DNA of 53,023 nt, taken from assembly GCA_012270795.1 (NCBI GenBank), contig JAAXHO010000093.1, positions 1 to 53,023 on the forward strand, in the 5' to 3' direction. The stretch comes from Candidatus Poribacteria bacterium (GTDB taxonomy: Bacteria > Poribacteria > WGA-4E > WGA-3G). The notes under the pieces are model-generated. The model saw only the letters and a program-made list of their open reading frames with translations. It was not told the origin of the DNA and searched no databases. Positions 18,030 to 25,178 of the stretch are shown here, one piece after another (within the stretch, counting starts at the first letter, position 1; each line of letters begins with the position of its first letter). A program made the translations under genes and the position numbers.

Positions 18030-18046
18030 TTGGCATAGAATTTGCT
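18030..18046 (+). promoter_or_regulatory. Sigma-54-type promoter 2, upstream of hsp20
   Basis: TTGGCATAGAATTTGCT again has GG-N10-GC and the TTGCT -12 box. The predicted transcript start is near 18057, about 30 bases before the hsp20 start codon, leaving room for the AAAGGAG ribosome site. Confidence 0.8.
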
Positions 18047-18087
18047 TTTGATATTTCAGAAAACTAAAATATAAAGGAGAAAGAAAA

Positions 18088-18555
18088 ATGGCATATTTGA
18101 CAACTCGCAAACCAATAGGAAATCTGTTCAATCTTCATAACGAAATGGGAAGGCTTTTTGGGGATTTACTGTCCTCTCAAGATGGAGATTCAAATACAGA
18201 AAACTCGTCTTGGATGCCTACGGTAGACATCTCCGAAACTGAAAACGGTTTTGAAATTCATGCTGAACTCCCAGGTGTAACTGATGATGATCTCAATGTT
18301 TCAGTAACCGACAACCTTCTCACAATAAAAGGTGAAAAGAGACAGGAAGAGAAAACAGAAGGTAAAAACTACCACCGTGTAGAAAGAAGGTACGGCAGTT
18401 TCCAAAGAAGTTTCACACTGCCACGTCAAGTGAACACCTCTGACATCAAAGCTGGATTCAAAGATGGTATTTTGACCTTATCTATTCTAAAACCCGATGA
18501 AGTGAAACCGAAGGAAATTCCGATCGGAACTTTATCGGATGTAAGTGTTGAATAG
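18088..18555 (+). CDS. Hsp20/alpha-crystallin small heat-shock protein
   Basis: The 155-residue cytoplasmic chaperone holds unfolding proteins in an ATP-independent way as an oligomer. A short N-terminal arm is followed by the alpha-crystallin domain from about residue 45 (WMPTVDISETENGFEIHAEL). The family stretch 'ERRYGSFQRSFTLP' and the 'GILTLSI' edge strand follow, then a C-terminal 'PKEIPI' with an I-x-I-type anchor. AAAGGAG precedes the ATG. Two sigma-54-type promoters lie 42-121 bases upstream, so expression probably depends on RpoN and an enhancer-binding protein. A second Hsp20 gene follows 170 bases later, possibly arising by duplication. Confidence 0.95.
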   Translation: MAYLTTRKPIGNLFNLHNEMGRLFGDLLSSQDGDSNTENSSWMPTVDISETENGFEIHAELPGVTDDDLNVSVTDNLLTIKGEKRQEEKTEGKNYHRVERRYGSFQRSFTLPRQVNTSDIKAGFKDGILTLSILKPDEVKPKEIPIGTLSDVSVE

Positions 18556-18584
18556 TCAAATAACTCACACGACAAAAACCAATA

Positions 18585-18616
18585 GGGTTGGCACAGTCAT
18601 AAGTGTCAACCCATTT
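18585..18616 (+). terminator. Hairpin between the two hsp20 genes
   Basis: GGGTTGGCAC pairs with GTGTCAACCC (one G-T pair) across a short loop and is followed by ATTTAATG. It could end or attenuate transcription before the second hsp20 gene. Confidence 0.5.
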
Positions 18617-18724
18617 AATGTTAAATCCTTAGCCAACCAAAATTTTCGAACAATTCATAAATATATCAGTCAAATATAGCGAATAAAGAAAACTTATAAT
18701 TGAAAACAATGAAGGAGAAATTAG

Positions 18725-19447
18725 ATGAGAAACTTACCAAGACCAGACCACAGAAGAACTTTTCAAGGTCCTGGAAGACAAAGTCCATCGCGTTCTGGAA
18801 GAAGACATCATCGTCAAGAACAGAGCCGTGGTCAAGGGGAACGAAGACCGCAACGTCCACCCAGAGATAGAAGCAACCAACCAAATCCTGGAATGAGACG
18901 ACAGGGGCCACCCCCGCATGTAAGCGGTAATCGACAAAACCGTCCACAAGAAGGTCGTGAAAATAGGAAACGGCATCGACGTAGACGATCACATCAAGAC
19001 CATTTTGGTCCACAGAATCCGATGCGACTACGTATGCAACGTAAAAATCGGATGAGACACTTTTTTGATAGAGGATTTGCAGACGGTAAGCGAAACCCAA
19101 AAAGAGGTAGATCCCGTTGGAATCCTCCCATCGAATTTGCTGTGTATAAAGATAAATTTGAAGTGTTAGTTGAACTCACAGGTGTTTCACAAGACAGTGT
19201 GAAAGTGTCTGCAACAGACAAACTTCTGATTGTGAAAGGTGAAAAACAACGGAAACAAACTGACGAAAAGCACAAGGTTTACCGATCCGAACTGAAATAC
19301 GGAAGATTTAGACGTTTACTACCGCTGCCATCGAATGCAAAAACAGATGGTATAGAAGCCAATTTCAAAAATGGGGTCTTAACGATAGTAATTCCAAAAT
19401 CCGAAGAGTCTAAACCAACCGAAATTCCTATCAACGGAAATGAATAA
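18725..19447 (+). CDS. Hsp20 protein with a long arginine-rich disordered N-terminus
   Basis: The 240-residue protein has an alpha-crystallin domain from about residue 132 (PPIEFAVYKDKFEVLVEL, SELKYGRFRRLLPLP, GVLTIVIPK), ending in the PTEIPI anchor. The first 131 residues contain about 36 Arg with many Gln, Pro, Gly and His, including an 8-residue RKRHRRRR run (81-88). No stop interrupts this frame, and AAGGAG lies 7 bases before ATG 18725, so I judge the extension real. The +3 frame over the same DNA also looks protein-like but contains stops; that is expected from AGA/CGA/CAA-rich codons. Ordinary bacterial Hsp20 arms are 30-60 residues. The extension could bind RNA or DNA or drive condensate formation; this is inference. 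Confidence 0.85.
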   Translation: MRNLPRPDHRRTFQGPGRQSPSRSGRRHHRQEQSRGQGERRPQRPPRDRSNQPNPGMRRQGPPPHVSGNRQNRPQEGRENRKRHRRRRSHQDHFGPQNPMRLRMQRKNRMRHFFDRGFADGKRNPKRGRSRWNPPIEFAVYKDKFEVLVELTGVSQDSVKVSATDKLLIVKGEKQRKQTDEKHKVYRSELKYGRFRRLLPLPSNAKTDGIEANFKNGVLTIVIPKSEESKPTEIPINGNE

Positions 19448-19479
19448 AGTAAATTCACTTGTTTGAATTAGGATGTATT

Positions 19480-19594
19480 TATGGTGAATTATTGAAATAA
19501 TTATACACCTCTTCGGTAGGAGCGACCTCCTGGTCGCGACCGGGAGGTCGCTCCTACAACTCAGAATGTAGAATTAATTGTATAATTTACCATA
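19480..19594. mobile_element. MITE family A, copy 2 (115 bp)
   Basis: TATGGTGAATTATTGAAATA starts the element and TGTATAATTTACCATA ends it, with TA on both flanks. The core palindrome is CGGTAGGAGCGACCTCCTGG and its complement, the same version as the fragment at 311-354. It lies between the second hsp20 gene and the convergent aquaporin gene. Confidence 0.9.
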
Positions 19595-19639
19595 GTATAG
19601 AAGACTGCAGCATCAAGCTCCAGTCTATTTCTTTTTTGA

Positions 19640-20320
19640 CTATTCAATATCTTTTTCTTTCAAAACTCCAATATAGAGGAGTGCTGCAAGGACTGCCCCG
19701 ATACAAGGCCCGACAAAATATAACCAGATATTTCCCCACTGGGCAAACTCTGCACCTGCAAACATTGCTGGCCCCAAAGTCCTTGCTGGATTCAAAGAAG
19801 CACGTGTCAACGGTCCTCCCATCAGGATACAAAACACTAAAGTCAATCCGATGGCAATCCCAGCAAAGTTCCCCGCTTTTCCGCTTACAGCTGTGTTGAA
19901 AATCGTATTGACGAGGAAAAATGTCAGGACGATTTCAACGAATAATCCTTGTACTGGGATGACTGTGAATGCGCCACCTGCTTCCACTGTTGTTAAAATA
20001 GTCACCCCAAGATCAGTTTCCATCGGTAGTACTGCTTTAAGCACCAATGCTCCTGCAATTCCACCAGCAAACTGCACAATCCAATATCCTACGGCTGCAC
20101 CAAATCGCATTTCACCTGCTACCAAGAGACCGAGCGTCATAGCTGGGTTGATATGTGTGCCAGAGATATGTCCATAGGCATACACAAACGCCACTATGAC
20201 CAATCCGTGAGCAAGGGCAACGCCTAACAAACCCGCTTGATTGATTGCTAACGCACCTGCCCCGATAAAGATTAGCGCGAAGGTGCCGATAAATTCTACA
20301 ACAAAATTCTGTATTTTCAT
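19640..20320 (-). CDS. Aquaporin (MIP family channel), AqpM-like filter
   Basis: The 226-residue inner-membrane channel has six hydrophobic segments and both NPA boxes: GTHINPAMTLG (first half) and ASLNPARTLG (second half). Aligning by eye to E. coli AqpZ, the aromatic/arginine filter positions (Phe43, His174, Thr183, Arg189) become Tyr, Ile, Ala and Arg. The Ile at the histidine position recalls archaeal AqpM rather than strict water channels, so small solutes besides water may pass. A GGAG lies about 10 bases before the ATG. The sulfatase-like gene ends only 60 bases upstream on the same strand, so co-transcription is likely. Confidence 0.93.
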   Translation of the reverse strand: MKIQNFVVEFIGTFALIFIGAGALAINQAGLLGVALAHGLVIVAFVYAYGHISGTHINPAMTLGLLVAGEMRFGAAVGYWIVQFAGGIAGALVLKAVLPMETDLGVTILTTVEAGGAFTVIPVQGLFVEIVLTFFLVNTIFNTAVSGKAGNFAGIAIGLTLVFCILMGGPLTRASLNPARTLGPAMFAGAEFAQWGNIWLYFVGPCIGAVLAALLYIGVLKEKDIE

Positions 20321-20380
20321 AAGATGCTATCTCCATTCCGTGCTACATCAGACGCCGTGTTTTTTACATCAAGAAATCTG

Positions 20381-21739
20381 TCAAAGCCGCCATCTACTCT
20401 GGAATTGTGCAACCATAGCCTCAGGCCCTCCGTGTTGTCCCAAGAATTCCAAAAATGCTTGATAGAGTCGGCGCGCTTCGTCTGTGTCCGATTCGAACCG
20501 GTTGTAGTTCTGTTCTGGATCTGTTGGTAGATGGAACAAACTTTTCGGTGCTCCTTTGTTTTCTAACAATAATGACCATTCGCCATCAGTCACGCTACCG
20601 TGTGGACTGCCACCATCAGGACTCCAGCCACCACCCCAAGCACCGTGAGAGATAACATACTCCCTACCTTTATCGGTGTCTCCGACGATTATGGGTAGCA
20701 GACTATTTCCCTCAACCTGTTTACCACGTTCAGCATCAAATGTATCTATCACGGTGGGGGGAATATCAATAATACTCACAAGCGCATCAGTCTGTCTTGG
20801 TGCGACTTCTGGATGATAAATAAGGAGAGGTATATGGATAACCTCTTCATACATGCTAAGGTTTTTCGCAATGAGATCGTGTTCTCCGAGCAAAAACCCG
20901 TGGTCCGCCATGAAAATAATCATCGTGTTTTCCATCAATCCCATATAGTCAATCTTCCGCAATAGATGTCCAATCCAATTGTCAACAAGGCATGCTTCAG
21001 CACGGTAGAGTGCGTTGAGACGTTGCGTTGTTCGGGCATCCATCTGATTTGGACCATAAGTAGGATAGATGGGTTCCGGTCCATTGTAATCATCCGGATC
21101 AAATCGTCTGATGTACCAGTCTGGTACATCCCAAGGTTCGTGCGGATCAAAGGTATCTACCATTAGATAGAAGTTCTCATGCTGATAGTTGCGTTCAAGC
21201 CAGTCACATGCGGTTTGCATTGTTTGTGCAACGAAAGTATCGCCCTCATTCTGGCGAAAATCTGCATTTTTGAGATGGTTGCCAAGCCCTGGCGGTAATC
21301 TGTTCGGATTTGGTCGTGTGTGTTCTCTATATCGCAATACTTCCTCTGTATCAAAATCGTAAGGATGTGTTTGATATTGATCGGTTTCTTGTCCGCGTAT
21401 CCAGTTCCAGCCTGTAAAACCTCTGTTATAGAAGAACGCATTATTGAGATGATGTGGGGTATCTGTGATCATCATGCTCACAACACCTGCTTTTGTGAGA
21501 TCGTTTGCGATGACAGGAACGTTTCGGGGAAGCGGCTCCCACCCGCGCCGACAAATCCCTACCTCCCCAGTAACCAAATCGCCGCGGATCGGCACGGTTG
21601 GGAAGCTGCAGATGTATGCCTTGTTAAAAACAACACTTTTCTCTGCAAAGGCATTAAGGGCGGGACAATAACCCTTACCCCCATAAACTTCTAAGTTGTC
21701 TCGTCTGAATGTATCTGAAATAATGTGAATGATGTTCAT
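20381..21739 (-). CDS. Sulfatase-like hydrolase with Thr at the formylglycine position
   Basis: The 452-residue protein has the alkaline-phosphatase/sulfatase fold. It has the metal-site start 'IIHIISDTFRRDNL', the region 'FPTVPIRGDLVTGE', and 'IIFMADHGFLLGEHDL' with the metal-binding Asp-His. In true sulfatases the third segment starts with Cys or Ser in C/S-x-P-x-R, which is turned into formylglycine. Here the codon is ACC, giving Thr-Val-Pro-Ile-Arg. Thr is the nucleophile in related NPP phosphodiesterases, so this may be a phospho- or phosphonate-ester hydrolase or a non-canonical sulfatase. I see no signal peptide, so it is likely cytoplasmic. AGAGGA precedes the ATG by 6 bases. Confidence 0.88.
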   Translation of the reverse strand: MNIIHIISDTFRRDNLEVYGGKGYCPALNAFAEKSVVFNKAYICSFPTVPIRGDLVTGEVGICRRGWEPLPRNVPVIANDLTKAGVVSMMITDTPHHLNNAFFYNRGFTGWNWIRGQETDQYQTHPYDFDTEEVLRYREHTRPNPNRLPPGLGNHLKNADFRQNEGDTFVAQTMQTACDWLERNYQHENFYLMVDTFDPHEPWDVPDWYIRRFDPDDYNGPEPIYPTYGPNQMDARTTQRLNALYRAEACLVDNWIGHLLRKIDYMGLMENTMIIFMADHGFLLGEHDLIAKNLSMYEEVIHIPLLIYHPEVAPRQTDALVSIIDIPPTVIDTFDAERGKQVEGNSLLPIIVGDTDKGREYVISHGAWGGGWSPDGGSPHGSVTDGEWSLLLENKGAPKSLFHLPTDPEQNYNRFESDTDEARRLYQAFLEFLGQHGGPEAMVAQFQSRWRL

Positions 21740-21953
21740 AGTTTTCCTCTATTGATATTGATAATTAGATTATACCCTATTTTCATTTTCTTGTGGTGTA
21801 ATTTTCATAATTGAGTGCGTTTATTTAAATGATGCAGAATGCAGAATGCGCCTTTGGTATTCTACATTGGTTAGGAAACCTCACTTGGGTATTAACTTTC
21901 AGTCCATCTCAATACCAGAAAACTAAATAACCCTGCCCGATATAATTTTTTTG

Positions 21954-21982
21954 TTGACATTTTTTGAATCCAATATTATAAT
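21954..21982 (+). promoter_or_regulatory. Perfect consensus sigma-70 promoter
   Basis: TTGACA (21954-21959), a 17-base spacer, and TATAAT (21977-21982). No reading frame starts within 700 bases downstream, but strong hairpins begin 30 bases after the -10 box. Confidence 0.85.
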
Positions 21983-21988
21983 TTATTG

Positions 21989-22240
21989 ACAATTAGTTAA
22001 AAAATGCAACATTCGGTTTGACGTAAATATGGGATTGTCATACCTTGTAAGGTTTTCAATCCCAAGAACACAAACCGAATCCCAAATCCAAAGGATCTGA
22101 GTAACGGCAAAATGCACGGATCCGGTACTTTTAGGTTAGTTGAAAACTTCCTCTGGAACCCTGAATTTGCAACATATTTTCATTGAGTTACTATGGGTGT
22201 GAACGTGCAATAAAACGCACATCAACCCCAAAATGTTGTC
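21989..22240 (+). ncRNA. Candidate structured non-coding RNA
   Basis: Starting just after the promoter, stem 1 ATTCGGTTTG/CAAACCGAAT (22011-22020 with 22071-22080) encloses stem 2 TGGGATTG/CAATCCCA (22030-22037 with 22057-22064). Stem 2 in turn encloses ACCT-TGTA-AGGT. Further down, GGATC/GATCC (22093-22123) and a long hairpin CAACATATTTT ... AAAATGTTG (22170-22238) follow. I cannot match it to a known RNA family and no clear U-run terminator is visible, so the 3' end is approximate. Confidence 0.5.
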
Positions 22241-22428
22241 GTAACGAGTTGTGCTAAATAACTAATTATAAGGTATTCCTTTGCGAATATATGTGAAAAC
22301 CAACGCAACATTTTGTTAACTGGCACAAGTCGTTAATATAAAATGACTTATTATAACCGACGTAGATTTTATTGTTAATTGGACATCTGCTTCGTCAGAA
22401 TACACCAAATTGAGGGATTAGGAGAGGA

Positions 22429-22527
22429 AAAAGTCGCTATTTCAGTGATTTACCCTCCCATACGTTGTCGCTATGGCAACTCTTCTCTCTTACCAAGGGA
22501 CTTTATAGGAAATGCGTAAAGTCCTGA
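22429..22527. mobile_element. MITE family B, degraded copy
   Basis: AAGTCGCTATTTCAGTGATTTA followed by CCCTCCC matches the inside of the element at 17503. The right end AAATGCGTAAAGTCCTGA matches its terminal repeat with one insertion. The left terminal repeat is lost. Confidence 0.7.
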
Positions 22528-22611
22528 TACTGTAGCACTCTTGCCTACGCACTGGGCAAGGTAGGAGGAGATTAATTTTGTTTGATAAATACAATAGGAG
22601 AATATATACTG

Positions 22612-22696
22612 ACTTGCACTACCAGGGAACCTGGAAATAAATGTTCGCAAGTTAGATTTCTCCGTTTACCATAATTTTCCTTGCAGTTGCAAGGAA
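22612..22696 (+). promoter_or_regulatory. Structured leader of the small exported protein gene
   Basis: ACTTGC/GCAAGT (22612-22617 with 22647-22652) encloses CCAGG-GAA-CCTGG (22622-22634). TTCCTTGCA-GT-TGCAAGGAA (22677-22696) lies just before the ribosome site. Together they could regulate translation of the gene at 22723. No known riboswitch consensus is recognised. Confidence 0.4.
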
Positions 22697-22722
22697 GTCA
22701 AAATCAAAAGGAGATTATACTA

Positions 22723-23277
22723 ATGAACAAAAAGATTGTTGTTATCACACTTCTTCTCACAACAGCATTTGTTGTCGGTGGTGCTATTATCCAAACACAT
22801 GGTGAAACCTCATATTCAATTGGCAATGTCTCTGAGTATAACTACGCGCAAGGTTGGCATTTAAGTATCTACGCTAATGCCAATGAATCTGGGGCAAACG
22901 CTTATGTATCCCCTGGTCTATTAAATATCGATTCGATTGTTGAAGCGACTACGGAAAGTGGTACTCCAGTAGACAAAAGTGGATATGCATCTGCCTATGT
23001 ATTAATCTATAAAGGCAAAGATCCGAAACCCAAAACTGATCCAGGTAAAATTTATGCTAAACTTGAGGTCACTGTTGAAAAAGAAAAGACAGAGATCGAA
23101 AATGATGATGGCACAATTACAACTATATACACCACTGTGAAGTCTGTAACGCCAGATTCAAAGGGTAGAAGTAAATACAAGGAGGCTGGCGAGTATATAG
23201 CAAAAGACTCTGGTGTTTGTGGTAACTTCGGCAATTGGCATTTTTCAGCGTACGATCGTTATAGATTTACTCAATAA
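22723..23277 (+). CDS. Small exported protein of unknown function
   Basis: The 184-residue protein has an N-terminal hydrophobic signal sequence (MNKKIVVITLLLTTAFVVGG, cleavage probably near THGE). A Tyr-, Ser- and Asn-rich body follows (YSIGNVSEYNYAQGWHLSIYANANESGANAYVSPG), then a Lys/Asp/Glu-rich middle that ends in 'CGNFGNWHFSAYDRYRFTQ'. I do not recognise a family. AAAAGGAG is 9 bases before ATG 22723. A membrane-anchored acidic protein follows 88 bases after the stop, separated by a hairpin, and the leader is structured. Confidence 0.7.
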   Translation: MNKKIVVITLLLTTAFVVGGAIIQTHGETSYSIGNVSEYNYAQGWHLSIYANANESGANAYVSPGLLNIDSIVEATTESGTPVDKSGYASAYVLIYKGKDPKPKTDPGKIYAKLEVTVEKEKTEIENDDGTITTIYTTVKSVTPDSKGRSKYKEAGEYIAKDSGVCGNFGNWHFSAYDRYRFTQ

Positions 23278-23290
23278 AACAAGAGGCAGT

Positions 23291-23324
23291 TACTGCGTGG
23301 TTGGTCTAATACTGCCACGCAGTA
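23291..23324 (+). terminator. Hairpin after the small exported protein
   Basis: TACTGCGTGG pairs perfectly with CCACGCAGTA across a 14-base loop. No T-run follows, so it may be a processing or stability hairpin rather than a strong terminator. Confidence 0.5.
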
Positions 23325-23364
23325 CATAATCACGCAATTGCATATTTTAAAATAGGAGCGTATG

Positions 23365-24984
23365 ATGACTCTGAAAAAATTCTACATTATAATTCCCATT
23401 ATAGTAATTTCATTTATCGTTGTGCTGTTCATCAAAAAAGAGAATAATGAACAAATTGTTTCTGATAAAGTGGATTCCGTGGACAGTGTAAACGAACCAG
23501 ATCATCACAGTGAAGATGGAAAAACCGCATTAGAACTTGGGAATAAAGAATCGACAGAAGAAGTGGTATTTGATGAACAATGGGAAGAATGGATTGATAC
23601 AGTGACAGACGATCTTCTGCAAAGGTATTTAGCAAAACCCTCTTTTAAAAATGCTACCGAAGCACAAATTGCCTCAATCCATAAACAACTATACCCACAG
23701 ATAGTTACACTTGCTGAAGAGATTATACGGCATAACCCCGATGGTCCTCCGGATCCATCTGCCGTAAAACATAGTTCTGTGTCTACGACAAAAGGTTCTC
23801 TTCATCATAAAGGTCCGCAAACCCCTGAAGCGATCATGGAAACTTACGATGCATGGTATAACCGTTTCTATCCGAGTGATGCTACCGTGGAGGCAAAATA
23901 TCCACGTGTCGAATGGATACAGGAACTGCTTGACATGGGTGTTACTATTACAACCGAAGCACATTATCCACGGATGTTGGGTATTCGTTATCACTTAGTA
24001 CGCGTTGAAAATGATCATGAGGAGTGGGCATCAGGGCGACGAGGAGTGCCTCCACAAGATAATTTTGAGGATTATAAGCGAGCATACATTGAGCGGAATG
24101 TCTGGGAAAGTCAACAAATAGATAATGCAGAGGCAGCTGATCCAGAAGTCTCTGGGGGATTCTTTTTTGACGATGCACCAGATGTGTTTTTTCCAGGAAA
24201 GAAGAACCTTCTATATGTGCAACGTAGTTTTGAGGATGGCATCCCTGGCGTAGACATGTGGGGAGAAGTGATGACAACAAAACAGCGATTTGATCTTATC
24301 TATAGAGGCGAACATCCAGAAGGATGGGAAGTCATCTATCTTGATGAGGATTACAATGTTCTCGCTGAAAAACCACCCCATGTCACGCGCGAGATGGTCC
24401 GGGAATGGCAGCTCCCACCTGAAGACTGGGTGCCGCCAGAGGGAGTGACACTACCAAAAGGCTTTGAAGCAGAACTTCGCGTACAGGGTTGGAAAGGGAC
24501 ATGGACACAAGAACCTACTCCTACTGATCCTCTACCTGAGGAACTCTCCTCACAAGAACGCGCAGTACAAGCACAAAAGATGATAGAAGCAGAAAGGGAG
24601 GCAGCCAAAGCAGAATGGGAAGATTTTGAAAAGGCACTACAGGAATTTGAAAGATTAGCAAACATGAGCGATGCTGAATTAGAAGCAGAATTTCAAAAGA
24701 TGTTTGTGTCTTCATTACCTGGAATTATTACTGAAGATGACATCATAGAAGGATTAAAGAAACAGTTTAGTCCTTCAAGATATGAGAAAGCAGAAAACTT
24801 GTTGAAGCAATATGGTCCTGAGGAAGGATTCCGTAGAATTGCGAAAGACGATCCTGAACTTGCCAAAAAACTGGAAAGTGCTTTTGGAAAGCGACTTGCC
24901 CCATCACAGAAAAGTGGTCGTTTCATTCCAAGAGATGGACAGCGACCTTCTCCTAACGCGCCACAACCAACAGAAGATAACTAA
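23365..24984 (+). CDS. Membrane-anchored acidic protein of unknown function
   Basis: The protein has 539 residues, using the second of two adjacent ATG codons (23362, 23365) because GGAG is 6 bases upstream of it. One hydrophobic segment (FYIIIPIIVISFIVVLFI) near the N-terminus anchors a large, Glu/Asp-rich, Pro-containing domain that probably lies outside the membrane. The middle (about 150-330) is compact and aromatic, e.g. 'EHPEGWEVIYLDEDYNVLAEKP'. Residues 380-460 are helical and charged (AQKMIEAEREAAKAEWEDF). The C-terminus is Pro- and Gln-rich. No catalytic motif or family is recognised. It sits between two exported-protein genes and the STT3-like gene, hinting at an envelope role. Confidence 0.75.
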   Translation: MTLKKFYIIIPIIVISFIVVLFIKKENNEQIVSDKVDSVDSVNEPDHHSEDGKTALELGNKESTEEVVFDEQWEEWIDTVTDDLLQRYLAKPSFKNATEAQIASIHKQLYPQIVTLAEEIIRHNPDGPPDPSAVKHSSVSTTKGSLHHKGPQTPEAIMETYDAWYNRFYPSDATVEAKYPRVEWIQELLDMGVTITTEAHYPRMLGIRYHLVRVENDHEEWASGRRGVPPQDNFEDYKRAYIERNVWESQQIDNAEAADPEVSGGFFFDDAPDVFFPGKKNLLYVQRSFEDGIPGVDMWGEVMTTKQRFDLIYRGEHPEGWEVIYLDEDYNVLAEKPPHVTREMVREWQLPPEDWVPPEGVTLPKGFEAELRVQGWKGTWTQEPTPTDPLPEELSSQERAVQAQKMIEAEREAAKAEWEDFEKALQEFERLANMSDAELEAEFQKMFVSSLPGIITEDDIIEGLKKQFSPSRYEKAENLLKQYGPEEGFRRIAKDDPELAKKLESAFGKRLAPSQKSGRFIPRDGQRPSPNAPQPTEDN

Positions 24985-25017
24985 TAGTAGTTTTGATTTA
25001 AACATGCATTACATTCA

Positions 25018-25048
25018 CGCGTGAGGTACAATCCTTGTTCCTCACGCG
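25018..25048 (+). terminator. Hairpin after the acidic membrane protein
   Basis: CGCGTGAGG (25018-25026) pairs with CCTCACGCG (25040-25048). A short CTGCCTTT stretch follows. It plausibly ends the upstream transcript. Confidence 0.55.
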
Positions 25049-25178
25049 CTGCCTTTACTGTAACACTCAGGTAGTACTTATACCCAATTAACGTGATCTG
25101 TTTTGTTAAGTGTGCGGTTAGGAAACTGCACCTACCATTGAAAAAAGGTAAATCCCGTTAATTTGGTATTATCTATTT

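Noticed and set aside
18666-19100. 144-codon minus-strand frame opposite the second hsp20
   Set aside because: It mirrors the arginine-rich coding strand; such skewed codons leave the opposite strand open by chance.
21989-22240. Match to 6S RNA, tmRNA or a cyclic-di-GMP riboswitch
   Set aside because: I compared the remembered consensus features (central bubble, tRNA-like ends, GEMM core) and found none, so I left it unnamed.
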